A DNA stretch of 64,000 nt from DATJOJ01 sp035507035 (GTDB taxonomy: Bacteria > Acidobacteriota > Terriglobia > Terriglobales > Acidobacteriaceae): positions 1-64,000 of the forward strand of contig DATJOJ010000048.1 of assembly GCA_035507035.1 (NCBI GenBank), in the 5' to 3' direction. A program made the position numbers and the translations under genes. The notes under the pieces are model-generated. The model was not told the origin of the DNA. It saw nothing but the letters and a program-made list of their open reading frames with translations, and searched no databases. This document shows positions 52,291 through 61,882 of this stretch, in pieces (positions within the stretch are counted from its first letter, which is position 1; the number at the start of each line of letters is the position of its first letter).

Positions 52291-53412
52291 ATGCCGTCGC
52301 CCTCCCCATCACGCCTGGCCTACATCGACTGGATGCGTGGCTTGGCCTGCGTGCTGATGTTCCAAACTCACTGTTACGACTCCTGGCTCGGCGGCGATGC
52401 GCGGAAATCGACATTCTTTATGTGGTCGCAGCTTGGTGGGACTTTCCCAGCCCCTCTTTTCCTTTTTCTTGCAGGAATTTCGTTTGCACTGGTGACGGGC
52501 AAGTTGCTGCAGAAGGACGTAGCGACGGCTTCGATCGCGCGCACAACGATTCGTCGCGGTGCTGAAATACTCGGGCTGGGGCTGCTGTTTCGTTTGCAGG
52601 AATTTCTGATCGCCTGGGGTTGGGCGCCATGGAGCGATCTGTTTCGCGTGGATGTTCTGAACGTGATCGGAATCTCCATGATACTGATGGGCCTGTTCTG
52701 CTGGGCAGTCCTGGCCGTGAATCGTGCAGCACGATGGCGATTGCCCGCAGGCGCCGGCGTCGCTGCACTCGTGATCACGCTTTTGACACCCATGCTTTGG
52801 ACAACGTGGCGACCGCGATGGCTGCCTTGGCCACTGGAGTCGTATGTCAACGGAGTTCACAATCTCAACCAACCGCAGGCGTGGCTGTTCCCGATTTTTC
52901 CCTGGGCGGCGTTCGCGTTCGTCGGGTTGGCAGTGGGATTTTTTCTACTAAGCGATTGGGCAAAGCAAAGGGGTGGTAAAGCTTTTGCGCTTGCAGCTGC
53001 GGCGGGACTCGGACTTATCGGTGTAGCGAAATGGCTCGACGCCAGTTCTTGGCAACTTTATCCCGTGTATGACTTCTGGCACACCAGTCCAAATTTTTTC
53101 TTGATTCGCGTCGGCCTGTTATTCATTATTCTCGCGGCCGTTTACGCGTGGTGTCGATGGGGCGCGGGGCAGTGGGGATTCAGCCCGATGGTTCAACTGG
53201 GGCACACGTCGCTGCTGGTGTACTGGGTGCACATCGAATTTGTGTATGGCCGGTTTTCGATTTTGCCGAAGCGCGCGCAAGATATTCGGACCGCTTCGCT
53301 GGGATTGCTAACGATTTTCTTGTCGATGCTGGTGTTGTCGCTGATGCGAACGAAGCTGAAAGGGCGCGGCGAGGAATTGCTGGGCTGGATCAGAAAACCC
53401 GCGAGCGCGTGA
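52291..53412 (+). CDS. HGSNAT-like (DUF1624) membrane acyltransferase
   Basis: Several membrane helices; the opening (RLAYIDWMRGLACVLMFQTHC) matches the DUF1624 signature in which the His lies after the first helix. It resembles human heparan-alpha-glucosaminide N-acetyltransferase, which moves acetyl groups across a membrane to a sugar amine. In bacteria it probably acts on envelope sugars. Later segments (LFPIFPWAAFAFVGLAVGFF) fit the family. It is 373 residues. The GH20 gene three genes on acts on related amino sugars, but a link is unproven. Confidence 0.85.
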   Translation: MPSPSPSRLAYIDWMRGLACVLMFQTHCYDSWLGGDARKSTFFMWSQLGGTFPAPLFLFLAGISFALVTGKLLQKDVATASIARTTIRRGAEILGLGLLFRLQEFLIAWGWAPWSDLFRVDVLNVIGISMILMGLFCWAVLAVNRAARWRLPAGAGVAALVITLLTPMLWTTWRPRWLPWPLESYVNGVHNLNQPQAWLFPIFPWAAFAFVGLAVGFFLLSDWAKQRGGKAFALAAAAGLGLIGVAKWLDASSWQLYPVYDFWHTSPNFFLIRVGLLFIILAAVYAWCRWGAGQWGFSPMVQLGHTSLLVYWVHIEFVYGRFSILPKRAQDIRTASLGLLTIFLSMLVLSLMRTKLKGRGEELLGWIRKPASA

Positions 53413-53416
53413 ACCC

Positions 53417-53980
53417 TCACTTTGCTGTCTGCCGAATGGCGTTTTCCACCAACTTCATTCCGATGACCCACTGTTGGTGGGCCTCGGCCTCGTCGTTCCC
53501 ATATCCGAATAAGTAGAAGGTGATGTAGAAGCCGCTAAGAGCCGGCGCCGATTGACAGTAATAACAGCGGCGAATCAAGAACTCCGCTGCCGCGGGTATT
53601 TCTGGTGCCTTCCCGAGCAATCCCGTGAGCCGTCTGGCAAAATCTTCATGGCGAGAAAAATCCTGGCGTGACTGCGCACTCGTGAATAGCAGATCAACAT
53701 AAGATCCGAACTTGTGTGTGCCACCAAAGATCTCTTCCTCGGGATTTATCTCGGTGCTTGGCCAAACATCGCACTTGGCGGTTTCGAGAATGCTCGGGGC
53801 AGAGTTGATTGCGGTGAGAAACTCGCGCAGCGCTGGTTCGCGCTGCGCCTCTTCGACCTCGCCCAGCAAATCAGGGCCTCGCTTGAGGTCGTAGTACTGC
53901 AGGCGACCGGTTTCATCGACCCAAGGGAAATCGAGCGTTTCGTCGTCAGGACCAAGTTCAACCGCGAAGTCCGCTTGCAC
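53417..53980 (-). CDS. Conserved protein of unknown function
   Basis: The 187-residue protein starts at a GTG (QADFAVELG). It is acidic, without signal peptide, and has an uneven alpha/beta look. A central block of about 90 residues (GGTHKFGSYVDLLFTS, then EFLIRRCYYCQSAPALSGFYITFYLFGYGND) has a Cys pair in RCYYCQ that could bind a metal. It converges with the acyltransferase gene, 4 bases apart. I cannot name a family. Confidence 0.6.
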   Translation of the reverse strand: MQADFAVELGPDDETLDFPWVDETGRLQYYDLKRGPDLLGEVEEAQREPALREFLTAINSAPSILETAKCDVWPSTEINPEEEIFGGTHKFGSYVDLLFTSAQSRQDFSRHEDFARRLTGLLGKAPEIPAAAEFLIRRCYYCQSAPALSGFYITFYLFGYGNDEAEAHQQWVIGMKLVENAIRQTAK

Positions 53981-54018
53981 GAGAGCGATTGTAAGTCAGC
54001 GCGTAGCGAAATGGTTTC

Positions 54019-54999
54019 CTAGAAGTTACGGAGGAACTCGACAATTCGGTTCTCCGCCCAATGCCCGTCATTGCCATCGCGTTCGGCCAGGAACGCGCAG
54101 TGACCTCCATCGTCGCTTTCAATGAAGGTGATATTCGGATTACCCCGAATTTTTTGCCGCGTCTCCGCGAGAATGCGGATGAAGGGATCGTTCGCCGCAT
54201 GCAGAATGAGCGTGGCCACGGCGATGCGATCGACCACTCTACTGGCAGAGGCGCGATCGTAATAATCATCCGCGCCGGCGAAGCCGCTGTAGTAGGCCGT
54301 GATCTTTTCATCGAAGTCACGAAGTGTAACAACGCCCCGTAGACGCTGGGTGTCGAAGGTAGCAGGAAATAATCGAGCTTTGCTCGCCAGGCGGCGGCGC
54401 AGCTTCCACACAAAATAAGCTTCGTAAACTCGATTGCGGGGCGAGTGTAGGGCGTCCGCCGATGGCGCTAGATCTAAAGCCGGACAAACCGCTGCCACAG
54501 CCCGGAACTGTGCCGGGCCTTCCCTGCCCCATTCGCCAGCCAGTTTCAGCACTAAGTTCCCACCCATAGAAAATCCCGCTAGCGCAAAACGCGAAATCTT
54601 GTCTTCTTTGATGAGATGCTCAGCTAACGCGGCAATATCTTGTGAACGGCCGGAGTGATACAACGTAGGGGAAAATGCATCCGTGCCGCCGCAATTGCGC
54701 TGATTCATGCGGACGACGTTCATGCCTGCAGACAAGCCCTTCGCCGCAATTCCCCGCATGTATTGCGATTCGCTCGAGCCTTCAAGTCCGTGGACGATGA
54801 TGACGGTCAACGCATTCTGACGCGCGGGCTGCCAATGGCAGTGACACAAAATCCGCACCCCGGGATCGACCTCGATGCACCGTTCTTCGGCTGGAGGGAC
54901 AGGAAAACGCCGTGGCAGAAAGAAACTTGCGAGAGTCTGGATGTGGCCGCCGCGCAAATGACGCCGCGGAACAAAAGCCTCGAATTGCGCATTCCCCAC
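54019..54999 (-). CDS. YheT-like alpha/beta hydrolase
   Basis: Alpha/beta hydrolase of the AB_hydrolase_4/YheT branch: RGGHIQTLASFFL at the N-terminus, TVIIVHGLEGSSES for the oxyanion strand, MNQRNCGGTDAF, the nucleophile elbow ALAGFSMGGNLVLKL, then HAANDPFI (Asp) and DDGGHCAFL (His). Length (326) is normal. It is probably a carboxylesterase or acyl-hydrolase; the substrate is unknown. The start is a GTG at 54999 without a clear ribosome site. Confidence 0.9.
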   Translation of the reverse strand: MGNAQFEAFVPRRHLRGGHIQTLASFFLPRRFPVPPAEERCIEVDPGVRILCHCHWQPARQNALTVIIVHGLEGSSESQYMRGIAAKGLSAGMNVVRMNQRNCGGTDAFSPTLYHSGRSQDIAALAEHLIKEDKISRFALAGFSMGGNLVLKLAGEWGREGPAQFRAVAAVCPALDLAPSADALHSPRNRVYEAYFVWKLRRRLASKARLFPATFDTQRLRGVVTLRDFDEKITAYYSGFAGADDYYDRASASRVVDRIAVATLILHAANDPFIRILAETRQKIRGNPNITFIESDDGGHCAFLAERDGNDGHWAENRIVEFLRNF

Positions 55000-55047
55000 A
55001 AATTTATTTTAATGGAGTAGCAACTGGCTTTGTCGAGGAATTCCATC

Positions 55048-55296
55048 ATGCCGATTTTTGAATACATTTGCCGCGAGTGCGATCATCCATTCGAAGCACT
55101 CGTTTACGGCAAGCAAAAAGCAGAATGCCCCAAATGTCACAGCAAGAGCCTGGCGCCACAGCTTTCGGTGTTCGCTGTATCGTCAACCGCGCCGGGGTCT
55201 ACGGCAAACCGTGCCACCATTCCGTCGGGCGGAGCCTGCGGGGCATGCGGCGATCCGCGTGGTCCCGGCGCTTGCTCGATGCCGGATTTGGATTAA
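55048..55296 (+). CDS. FmdB-type zinc ribbon protein
   Basis: Start at ATG 55048 gives the family opening PIFEYICRECDHPFEAL; a frame six codons longer exists. The zinc ribbon is CREC near 9 and CPKC near 29. The tail has more Cys (GACGACGD, ACSMPDLD). FmdB family members are small regulators of unknown mechanism, named from formamidase operons. It starts a two-gene set with the GH20 gene 16 bases later. Confidence 0.85.
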   Translation: MPIFEYICRECDHPFEALVYGKQKAECPKCHSKSLAPQLSVFAVSSTAPGSTANRATIPSGGACGACGDPRGPGACSMPDLD

Positions 55297-55311
55297 GCGG
55301 CCGAGTTATCT

Positions 55312-57402
55312 TTGATTACTTCCGCCAAGGTTGCTGAAGAACTGCTTCATGTCGCTCTGTTAGGTCTGTTTTTCCTGCTTGCGGTCTCTGCCCCCGCCGA
55401 AACTCAGCCGGGCCTCAATCTTATGCCGATGCCCGCGCAGGTTCAGCCCGCGGCTGGGCGGCTCATCATCGATCGATCATTTTCGGTCGGGATCGTCGGG
55501 CAATCGGATCCCACCTTAAATCGTGCTGTCGAATTATTTCTCGACCATCTAGGCAGACAAACCGCTTTGCCGCGACTCGGTCTGAGGATCGGCGAGAATC
55601 CAAGAGCCACGCTGCTTTTGCACGTGGGGCATTCCAGCACGGCATTCCCGCAACTGGGTGACGACGAATCCTACTCACTCGAAATCGACTCGACAAATGC
55701 CAGGTTAAACGCATCCACGCCCCTCGGCGCTATGCGCGGCTTCGAGACTCTCCTACAATTGGTGGCGACAGGCCCGGACGGCTTTTTCGTTCCGGCAGTC
55801 ACCATTCATGACCAGCCTCGATTTCCCTGGCGCGGACTGATGATCGATGTCAGCCGCCATTTCATGCCAATCGACGTTCTGAAGCGTAATCTCGACGGCA
55901 TGGCAGCGGTAAAGCTAAATGTCTTTCATTGGCACCTTTCGGATGATCAGGGTTTCCGCGTAGAAAGCAAGAAATTCCCGAAGCTGCAAGAGATGGGGTC
56001 GGACGGACTTTTCTATACCCAGGCACAGATTCGCGAAGTGATTCAATATGCGGGCGAGCGCGGCATTCGAGTCGTCCCGGAATTCGACATGCCGGGCCAC
56101 AGCAGCGCATGGTTCGTCGGATATCCCGAATTGGCAAGCGGCCCGGGACCTTATCAGATCCAACGCGGGTTCGGAATCTTCGATGCGGCGATGAACCCGA
56201 CCGAGGAACGAACCTACAAGTTTCTCGATAAGTTTATCGGAGAAATGGCCACGCTATTTCCCGATCCTTATTTTCACATCGGCGGCGATGAGGTCAATGG
56301 CAAGCAATGGGCGGCGAATTCGAAGATTCAAGCCTTCATGCGGGCGCGCGGCTTCAGGAACAAAGAACAGCTGCAAGCATACTTCAACTCCCGGCTGGAG
56401 AAAATCCTGCGCAAACACGGCAAGATCATGGTCGGCTGGGACGAGGTCATGCAGCCAGGCATTCCCAAGGACGTGGTCATCCAGGCTTGGCGGGAAGAAG
56501 TACCTTCTCCGGCAATCGCCGCCCAGCAAGGCTTCCGCGGATTACTTTCCTACGGCTACTACCTCGATTTAATGTGGCCGGCGTCGCGACATTACGCGAT
56601 TGATCCGCTGGGCAACCCCGCAGAGAAGCTCACACCAGAAGAACAACGGCGGATTCTGGGCGGTGAAGCGTGCATGTGGTCCGAATATGTTTCGGCTGAG
56701 AATATCGATTCGCGAATTTGGCCGCGGCTGGCTGCTATTGCAGAACGGCTGTGGTCACCGGCGAATGTCACCGATGTTAACTCGATGTATGAACGCTTGG
56801 CCTCGACCAGCCGCTGGCTCGATTGGCTAGGGCTCACTCATAACTCGTATTATGAGCCTATGCTGCGTCGGATCGTGGGATCGGACGACATTTCGTCGCT
56901 GCGCGAGCTAGCAGACGTTCTGGAACCGGTAAAAGATTATACTCGCGAAGAAACCGCTCCTGAAACGCCGACTAGCCTTGTGCCGCTTAATCGACTGGTG
57001 GATGCAATTCGACCGGAAAGTTCAGTCGCTCGCGAATTTTCCACGGCGGTGGATTCGCTGATTGCCGGAACCGCGAATGACGACACTAAGCAAGAAATCG
57101 GCAAGTTGTTGTTATCCTGGCGAGAAAATCAGATAAGGTTGCAGCCCCTCGAATCGAAATCGTTTTTGCTGAAAGAACTTGTCCCACTATCGAGAGACCT
57201 CGCGGCAGTTTCGGAGGTGGGGCTAGAAGCGCTCGACTATCTGGAAAGAGGAGATCAGCCGCCAGATGATTGGAAAGCGCAACAAATGTCGATTCTCCGA
57301 AGAGCTCAGCAACAGAAAGCACAAATGCTGCTCATGGTTGTGCCGCCAATTCAAAAACTGGTCGACTTTGTTGCCGCGGAAAGAGCTGCCAACCTCGAGT
57401 AG
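55312..57402 (+). CDS. Beta-N-acetylhexosaminidase (GH20)
   Basis: Signal-anchor (LLHVALLGLFFLLAVSAPAE), then a GH20b beta-sandwich (about 35-155) and a GH20 barrel (about 160-500) with RGLMIDVSRHFMP, FHWHLSDDQGFRVE, VVPEFDMPGHSSAW and the catalytic Asp-Glu pair in HIGGDEV near residue 327. A 200-residue helical tail closes it. It frees terminal GlcNAc or GalNAc from chitin, peptidoglycan or glycan chains. Exact start (TTG 55312) is weak. Confidence 0.94.
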   Translation: MITSAKVAEELLHVALLGLFFLLAVSAPAETQPGLNLMPMPAQVQPAAGRLIIDRSFSVGIVGQSDPTLNRAVELFLDHLGRQTALPRLGLRIGENPRATLLLHVGHSSTAFPQLGDDESYSLEIDSTNARLNASTPLGAMRGFETLLQLVATGPDGFFVPAVTIHDQPRFPWRGLMIDVSRHFMPIDVLKRNLDGMAAVKLNVFHWHLSDDQGFRVESKKFPKLQEMGSDGLFYTQAQIREVIQYAGERGIRVVPEFDMPGHSSAWFVGYPELASGPGPYQIQRGFGIFDAAMNPTEERTYKFLDKFIGEMATLFPDPYFHIGGDEVNGKQWAANSKIQAFMRARGFRNKEQLQAYFNSRLEKILRKHGKIMVGWDEVMQPGIPKDVVIQAWREEVPSPAIAAQQGFRGLLSYGYYLDLMWPASRHYAIDPLGNPAEKLTPEEQRRILGGEACMWSEYVSAENIDSRIWPRLAAIAERLWSPANVTDVNSMYERLASTSRWLDWLGLTHNSYYEPMLRRIVGSDDISSLRELADVLEPVKDYTREETAPETPTSLVPLNRLVDAIRPESSVAREFSTAVDSLIAGTANDDTKQEIGKLLLSWRENQIRLQPLESKSFLLKELVPLSRDLAAVSEVGLEALDYLERGDQPPDDWKAQQMSILRRAQQQKAQMLLMVVPPIQKLVDFVAAERAANLE

Positions 57403-57410
57403 GCTAGGTC

Positions 57411-58127
57411 TCAGCTCCAGAAAAACAGGCTGCCGACCAGTGCTGCAACTTCCAGAACGGTGAGCGCAACCCAAAGCCGCTGCCGGAAGACAGAACGCCG
57501 CAGGTCTCTTCTCAAATCTGCTTCCACCGTGTGGATGTACTCCACTTCTGCTGGAGTTGGCGTCGGCTTAGCGGGGGCAGTAACCATTGGTGACAGGTAG
57601 TACTCCGCCTTGGGACCATCCGGCAGAAAAACTTTGGGCGTGCTGATCGTTGATGACCAGCTAGGAATCTGTAAGAACTCGGAATCCGAGTGCAAATCCA
57701 TCGGCTTGGAAGTCAATTGGAGCGGGGCCATCCGCTCGGGAGCCACCTTATCGGCCAGATTACGAAGCAAGGAACTCACCCAGAGATGGCTCATCTGGTC
57801 GGAGATCAACTCGCCTGTGTCTACTGGATTGGACTCGAGTTCGAGGGGCGGCAAACTTTCAGGTGAAATTACATCGCCGACGTTAGTGAAAATCGTCCGA
57901 AACCAGGGCATGTTAAGCCGGTCGCTTTGCAACATGCCGATGTTCATCGGCCGCGAAGTCAAGTGCAGTGGAGGCAGGTGGTCGGGGAAAAAGCGGTCAT
58001 GAAAATTATCAGCTAGCCGCCGCCAAAGGGGTCGATTCCAATTGCCGGAGAGCAATAGATTGATTTCTTGGCTTCCGTCGGCCGGATGCGGCTCAATTTG
58101 GTCAGGCTCGCGGCCAGAAAACATCAA
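57411..58127 (-). CDS. Tail-anchored protein with three internal repeats, function unknown
   Basis: GGGAGC lies eight bases before the ATG. Residues about 28-160 are made of three repeats of roughly 42 residues: each has a Leu-(S/I)-x pattern, a Trp/Phe block, then F/S-P-x-x-(L/M)-x-P-L-x-L-x-S-x-P (LPPLHLTSRP, LPPLELESNP, MAPLQLTSKP). A Pro-rich linker, a charged stretch (VEADLRRDLRRSVFRQR) and a final helix (LWVALTVLEVAALVGSLFF) follow. It has no signal peptide. A tail-anchored cytoplasmic protein is likely. Converges with the GH20 gene. Confidence 0.7.
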   Translation of the reverse strand: MMFSGREPDQIEPHPADGSQEINLLLSGNWNRPLWRRLADNFHDRFFPDHLPPLHLTSRPMNIGMLQSDRLNMPWFRTIFTNVGDVISPESLPPLELESNPVDTGELISDQMSHLWVSSLLRNLADKVAPERMAPLQLTSKPMDLHSDSEFLQIPSWSSTISTPKVFLPDGPKAEYYLSPMVTAPAKPTPTPAEVEYIHTVEADLRRDLRRSVFRQRLWVALTVLEVAALVGSLFFWS

Positions 58128-58251
58128 CGTTTGCTCCCTTTAAACTTGGAGCGCCGAGGTATTCGACGCCAGTTTCATTAGTGTACCCGAAACCCAGAGT
58201 CAAATCCCGCACCGGGTGAACCCATTAATAAACTTTGGTTAGGATGAAGGT

Positions 58252-59124
58252 GTGCAAGCTTGGAATTCAACGGCAATTCTGGCCTTGGTCTGGGCTCTGG
58301 TTCCACTCTTCGCCTTCGGCTTCGCCGGAACGCAAGTCGTCCGCTGCTGCGAAAAACTCGCTCCCCTATGGCGTTTGTTGCTGCCGGCCGTTTTTGGAAT
58401 GCCTTATCTGCTTGTGGCAGGGCGCTCCGCGCACAGAGACTGGTTGGTACTTTATCTGGGTTTGCCGATCTTGATTGCCGCATTATTGTGGAGCGCCCGC
58501 CGGGCGGATCCGCAACAACTCGGCAACTGGCGTGATTTTGCCATTCTGCTCTTGCTTGGTCTGACGGTAGACATGCGCTGGTTTGAACCAGCGTGGCCAG
58601 CATCACTGCGCGTGATCAACAAGCTGATTTTGCTCGACTCAGGCCTCTATGGTTTCCTCGTAATTCGCCAACTGGAGAACGTAGGCCTCGATTTAAGAAT
58701 TCGGCGGGAAGACTTGCGTATCGGCCTGCGTGAACTGATTTTCTATGCGCCTATCGTGGTGCCGCTCGGGCTATGGCTGGGATTCCTCCATTTCCGCCCT
58801 CACATTCCCCAACTTGGAACCGCCATTGAAACTTGGCTCATCACGTTTTTCGCGATCGCCGTCCCGGAAGAAATCTACTTCCGAGGTTGGATACAGAACC
58901 TGATCGAGCGGCGCATAGGGCGCCAGTTGTCACTGACGATTACCGCAGTGATATTCGGCCTTGCACACTTCAATCGAAAATCAACGGTTTTCAATTGGCG
59001 ATACGTGCTGCTGGCAGCAATCGCCGGCATTTTTTACGGGCGCGCCTGGCGGAAGAGTCATCGCGTGGCCGCGTCCGCGATCACGCACTCGTGTGTTGAC
59101 GCAATCTGGTCACTGTGGCTTTGA
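58252..59124 (+). CDS. CPBP (CAAX) family intramembrane metalloprotease
   Basis: About eight hydrophobic segments. The Abi/CPBP motifs are present: PEEIYFRGWIQNLIERRIG (EExxxR) near residue 206, FGLAHFNRKS and a third near AASAITHSCVDA. These membrane enzymes cleave prenylated or leader peptides or act in bacteriocin immunity. The start is GTG 58252 (QAWNSTAIL). The neighbouring ABC exporters may share a role, but the gene is not clearly in their operon (113 bases apart). Confidence 0.9.
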   Translation: MQAWNSTAILALVWALVPLFAFGFAGTQVVRCCEKLAPLWRLLLPAVFGMPYLLVAGRSAHRDWLVLYLGLPILIAALLWSARRADPQQLGNWRDFAILLLLGLTVDMRWFEPAWPASLRVINKLILLDSGLYGFLVIRQLENVGLDLRIRREDLRIGLRELIFYAPIVVPLGLWLGFLHFRPHIPQLGTAIETWLITFFAIAVPEEIYFRGWIQNLIERRIGRQLSLTITAVIFGLAHFNRKSTVFNWRYVLLAAIAGIFYGRAWRKSHRVAASAITHSCVDAIWSLWL

Positions 59125-59237
59125 TCGTCCGAGCGAATAGGGTAAACGTAATGCCAAACTCGCAAGATTGAGGGGACAATGCGAAACACCGCATAAAATG
59201 AAGCCAAGCAATACCAGCGGGAGTCTAAACTAACTTC

Positions 59238-61136
59238 ATGAGCGCCGCTCTTAAAGGCTCCCCCCTCGCGCAACCCGCGAGCAAAACAATACGAGCGGTA
59301 TGGCCTCTGATCTGGGAGTTGATTCGTCCGCGGCGCGGATTGCTCGCTCTCGGCTTCTTTCTCATGGTGATCAATCGGTTGTCTGGACTCGTCCTACCTT
59401 ACTCAACAAAATTTCTGATCGACACCGTCATCGTGAAGCGGCACCTGGACGAATTGAAGCCCCTTGTACTGTTAGTGCTGCTGGCCACAGTAATTCAGGG
59501 GATAACATCCTTTGCCTTGACGCAATTATTGTCCAAGGCAGCCCAGCGACTTATTGCCGAATTGCGGCGAAAGGTCGAGGCGCACATTACCAGGCTCTCA
59601 GTGGCATTCCATGATTCAACGAAAACAGGGGTCCTGGTGTCACGGATCATGACCGACGTTGAAGGGATCCGGAACCTCATCGGCACCGGATTAGTGGATT
59701 TGGTCGGAGGCTTGCTGACCGCAGCAATCGCCCTGGTCGTACTGCTTCGCATCAGCGCTGTGATGACCGTCTTGGCGTTTGGCTTTCTGCTCATTTTTGC
59801 TATTGCGCTGAAGCGCGTTTTCGCCACGATTCGCCCTATTTTTCGCGAGCGCGGAAAGATTAACGCTGAAGTCACCGGCCGACTCGCGGAATCTTTGGGC
59901 GGAGTGCGCGTCGTGAAGGGTTATCACGCAGAGGCGCGCGAGGACCAAGTATTTTCTGGAGGAGTGCAGCGATTACTGGATAACGTGCTGCGCACGCTGA
60001 CAGCGTCATCTTTTATGACTTTGTCCGGCAGCCTTCTAATGGGTGGAGTTGGCGCCGTCATCATGTACATCGGCGCACACCAGATCGCAGCTGGCAAAAT
60101 GACCATCGGCGGGTTTTTCACGTATACCCTCTTCCTCGGCTTCCTGATTACTCCAATCATGAGCGTGGTTCAGGTTGGCACTCAGATCACTGAGGCCCTA
60201 GCGGGACTAGAGCGCTCCCACGAGATTTTGATGGAGGCGCGGGAAGATCAGGATCCGACTCGCACTCGAACGCTCCCGCAAATTCAGGGAAACATCGAGT
60301 TCGATCATGTCTCCTTCAGTTACGATGGAGTTCGTACTGTTTTGAACGATATCTCATTTCATGCCGCTCCCGGCACGGTGACAGCGCTCGTCGGCTCGTC
60401 TGGATCGGGCAAATCCACGACGATTGGGCTCGTCGCAGCCTTCTATGTGCCAACTCGTGGCAAAGTGCGGGTGGATGGGATCGACTTGAGTACAGTTCGC
60501 CTGGATTCGTACCGCACGCAGTTAGGAGTTGTTCTGCAGGAGTCTTTCCTTTTCGACGGGACGATTCGCGAGAATGTAGCGTTCTCGCGGCCGAATGCCA
60601 CCTCGGAACAAATTCTGCGAGCCTGCCGTATCGCTCGGGTCGATGAATTCGCTGAAAGCTTTCAGGACAAATACGACACCATCGTTGGTGAACGCGGCGT
60701 CAAACTCTCTGGCGGTCAGCGCCAGCGCATCTCCATCGCGCGCGCCATTCTCGCCGAGCCGCGCATTTTGATTCTCGACGAGGCCACTTCCAGCCTGGAT
60801 TCTGAATCCGAGGCGCTGATTCAGCATGGCCTCAGCTACCTGATGCAGGGGCGCACGACCTTTGTGATTGCGCACCGCCTTTCGACTATCCGCCGTGCTG
60901 ATCAAATTTTAGTCGTAGAGCAGGGGCAGATCGTCGAACGCGGGACACACACCGAGCTTTACGCCATGCGCGGCCGCTACTTCGAACTCTACACCAAGCA
61001 GCATGGACTGGAGGAAAATCTCTTTCTCGCTCCTGGCGAAGGCGAGAGCGCAGAGGCAGAAGAATCCTCAAACGCCAACAACGGCACGTCCGACCTTGCG
61101 GATGCGTTACGGCTGGTAAAGGGGGATTTGCGCTGA
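59238..61136 (+). CDS. ABC exporter half-transporter (fused permease and ATPase)
   Basis: Residues 1-330 hold six membrane helices (FFLMVINRLSGLVLPY, LLATVIQGITSFALTQ, GLLTAAIALVVLLR), and 345-590 an ATPase: Walker A GSSGSGKST near 393, LSGGQRQRISIARAIL signature, Walker B ILILDEATSSLD and the His switch VIAHRLS. Length 632 and architecture match MsbA/LmrA-type homodimers. It probably exports a lipid or drug-like compound; the substrate is unknown. The MacB pair follows 32 bases later. Confidence 0.93.
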   Translation: MSAALKGSPLAQPASKTIRAVWPLIWELIRPRRGLLALGFFLMVINRLSGLVLPYSTKFLIDTVIVKRHLDELKPLVLLVLLATVIQGITSFALTQLLSKAAQRLIAELRRKVEAHITRLSVAFHDSTKTGVLVSRIMTDVEGIRNLIGTGLVDLVGGLLTAAIALVVLLRISAVMTVLAFGFLLIFAIALKRVFATIRPIFRERGKINAEVTGRLAESLGGVRVVKGYHAEAREDQVFSGGVQRLLDNVLRTLTASSFMTLSGSLLMGGVGAVIMYIGAHQIAAGKMTIGGFFTYTLFLGFLITPIMSVVQVGTQITEALAGLERSHEILMEAREDQDPTRTRTLPQIQGNIEFDHVSFSYDGVRTVLNDISFHAAPGTVTALVGSSGSGKSTTIGLVAAFYVPTRGKVRVDGIDLSTVRLDSYRTQLGVVLQESFLFDGTIRENVAFSRPNATSEQILRACRIARVDEFAESFQDKYDTIVGERGVKLSGGQRQRISIARAILAEPRILILDEATSSLDSESEALIQHGLSYLMQGRTTFVIAHRLSTIRRADQILVVEQGQIVERGTHTELYAMRGRYFELYTKQHGLEENLFLAPGEGESAEAEESSNANNGTSDLADALRLVKGDLR

Positions 61137-61168
61137 CACCAAGTCCAAACGAAATTGCCGCTAATGGC

Positions 61169-61882
61169 TTGACCATTCTGACGGAGCAAGTGTGCCGTCA
61201 TTACCCAATGGGTGAAGTGTTGATCCGGGCCGTCGACGGCATCTCGATCGGTGTTCGCCATGGCGAGTTTGTTGCTTTGCTGGGTGCATCAGGCTCGGGA
61301 AAATCTTCGCTGCTGAATCTGATTGCCGGCCTTGATCGGCCAAGTTCGGGCAAGGTGATTGTTCAGGGTCATGACTTGGGAAAGCTATCGCGCATGGATC
61401 TGGCGAAATATCGTTTGCACACCGTGGGCATGGTTTTTCAATCTTTCAACTTAATTCCCACCATGACTTTGCTCGAAAACGTGGAACTCCCGTTACGGTT
61501 TGCTGAGGCGGCGCGAGGCGAGAGAAAAAAACTCGCCCAGCAAGCGCTGAACCGCGTGGGATTGTCGGCGCGCCTACGACATCGACCAACCGAACTCTCC
61601 GGCGGTGAGCAGCAACGGGCGGCGCTAGCTCGCGCTGTGATCAATCAGCCGCAAATTCTTCTGGCCGATGAGCCTACCGGCAATCTGGACAGCCGTACCG
61701 GTACCGAAATCATGAACCTGATTCGTGAATTTAACCAGAATCTCGGGATGACGGTGCTGATGGTCACGCACGAACGATCGCTGGCGGAGCGTTATGCGAA
61801 ACGCATGATTTCGCTCGCCGATGGCAAACTTACTAGCGACGAACCGAACGGGACGACTACCGGCGGGGCTGGTGAACGATGA
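61169..61882 (+). CDS. MacB/LolD-type ABC transporter ATP-binding protein
   Basis: An ATPase with Walker A LLGASGSGKSSLL near 40, the signature LSGGEQQRAALARAVI and Walker B ILLADEPTGNLD, the MacB/LolD subfamily pattern. The start is drawn at a TTG at 61169 without a ribosome site; no better start is seen. Its stop overlaps the permease start (ATGA), so the two are coupled. Confidence 0.93.
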   Translation: MTILTEQVCRHYPMGEVLIRAVDGISIGVRHGEFVALLGASGSGKSSLLNLIAGLDRPSSGKVIVQGHDLGKLSRMDLAKYRLHTVGMVFQSFNLIPTMTLLENVELPLRFAEAARGERKKLAQQALNRVGLSARLRHRPTELSGGEQQRAALARAVINQPQILLADEPTGNLDSRTGTEIMNLIREFNQNLGMTVLMVTHERSLAERYAKRMISLADGKLTSDEPNGTTTGGAGER

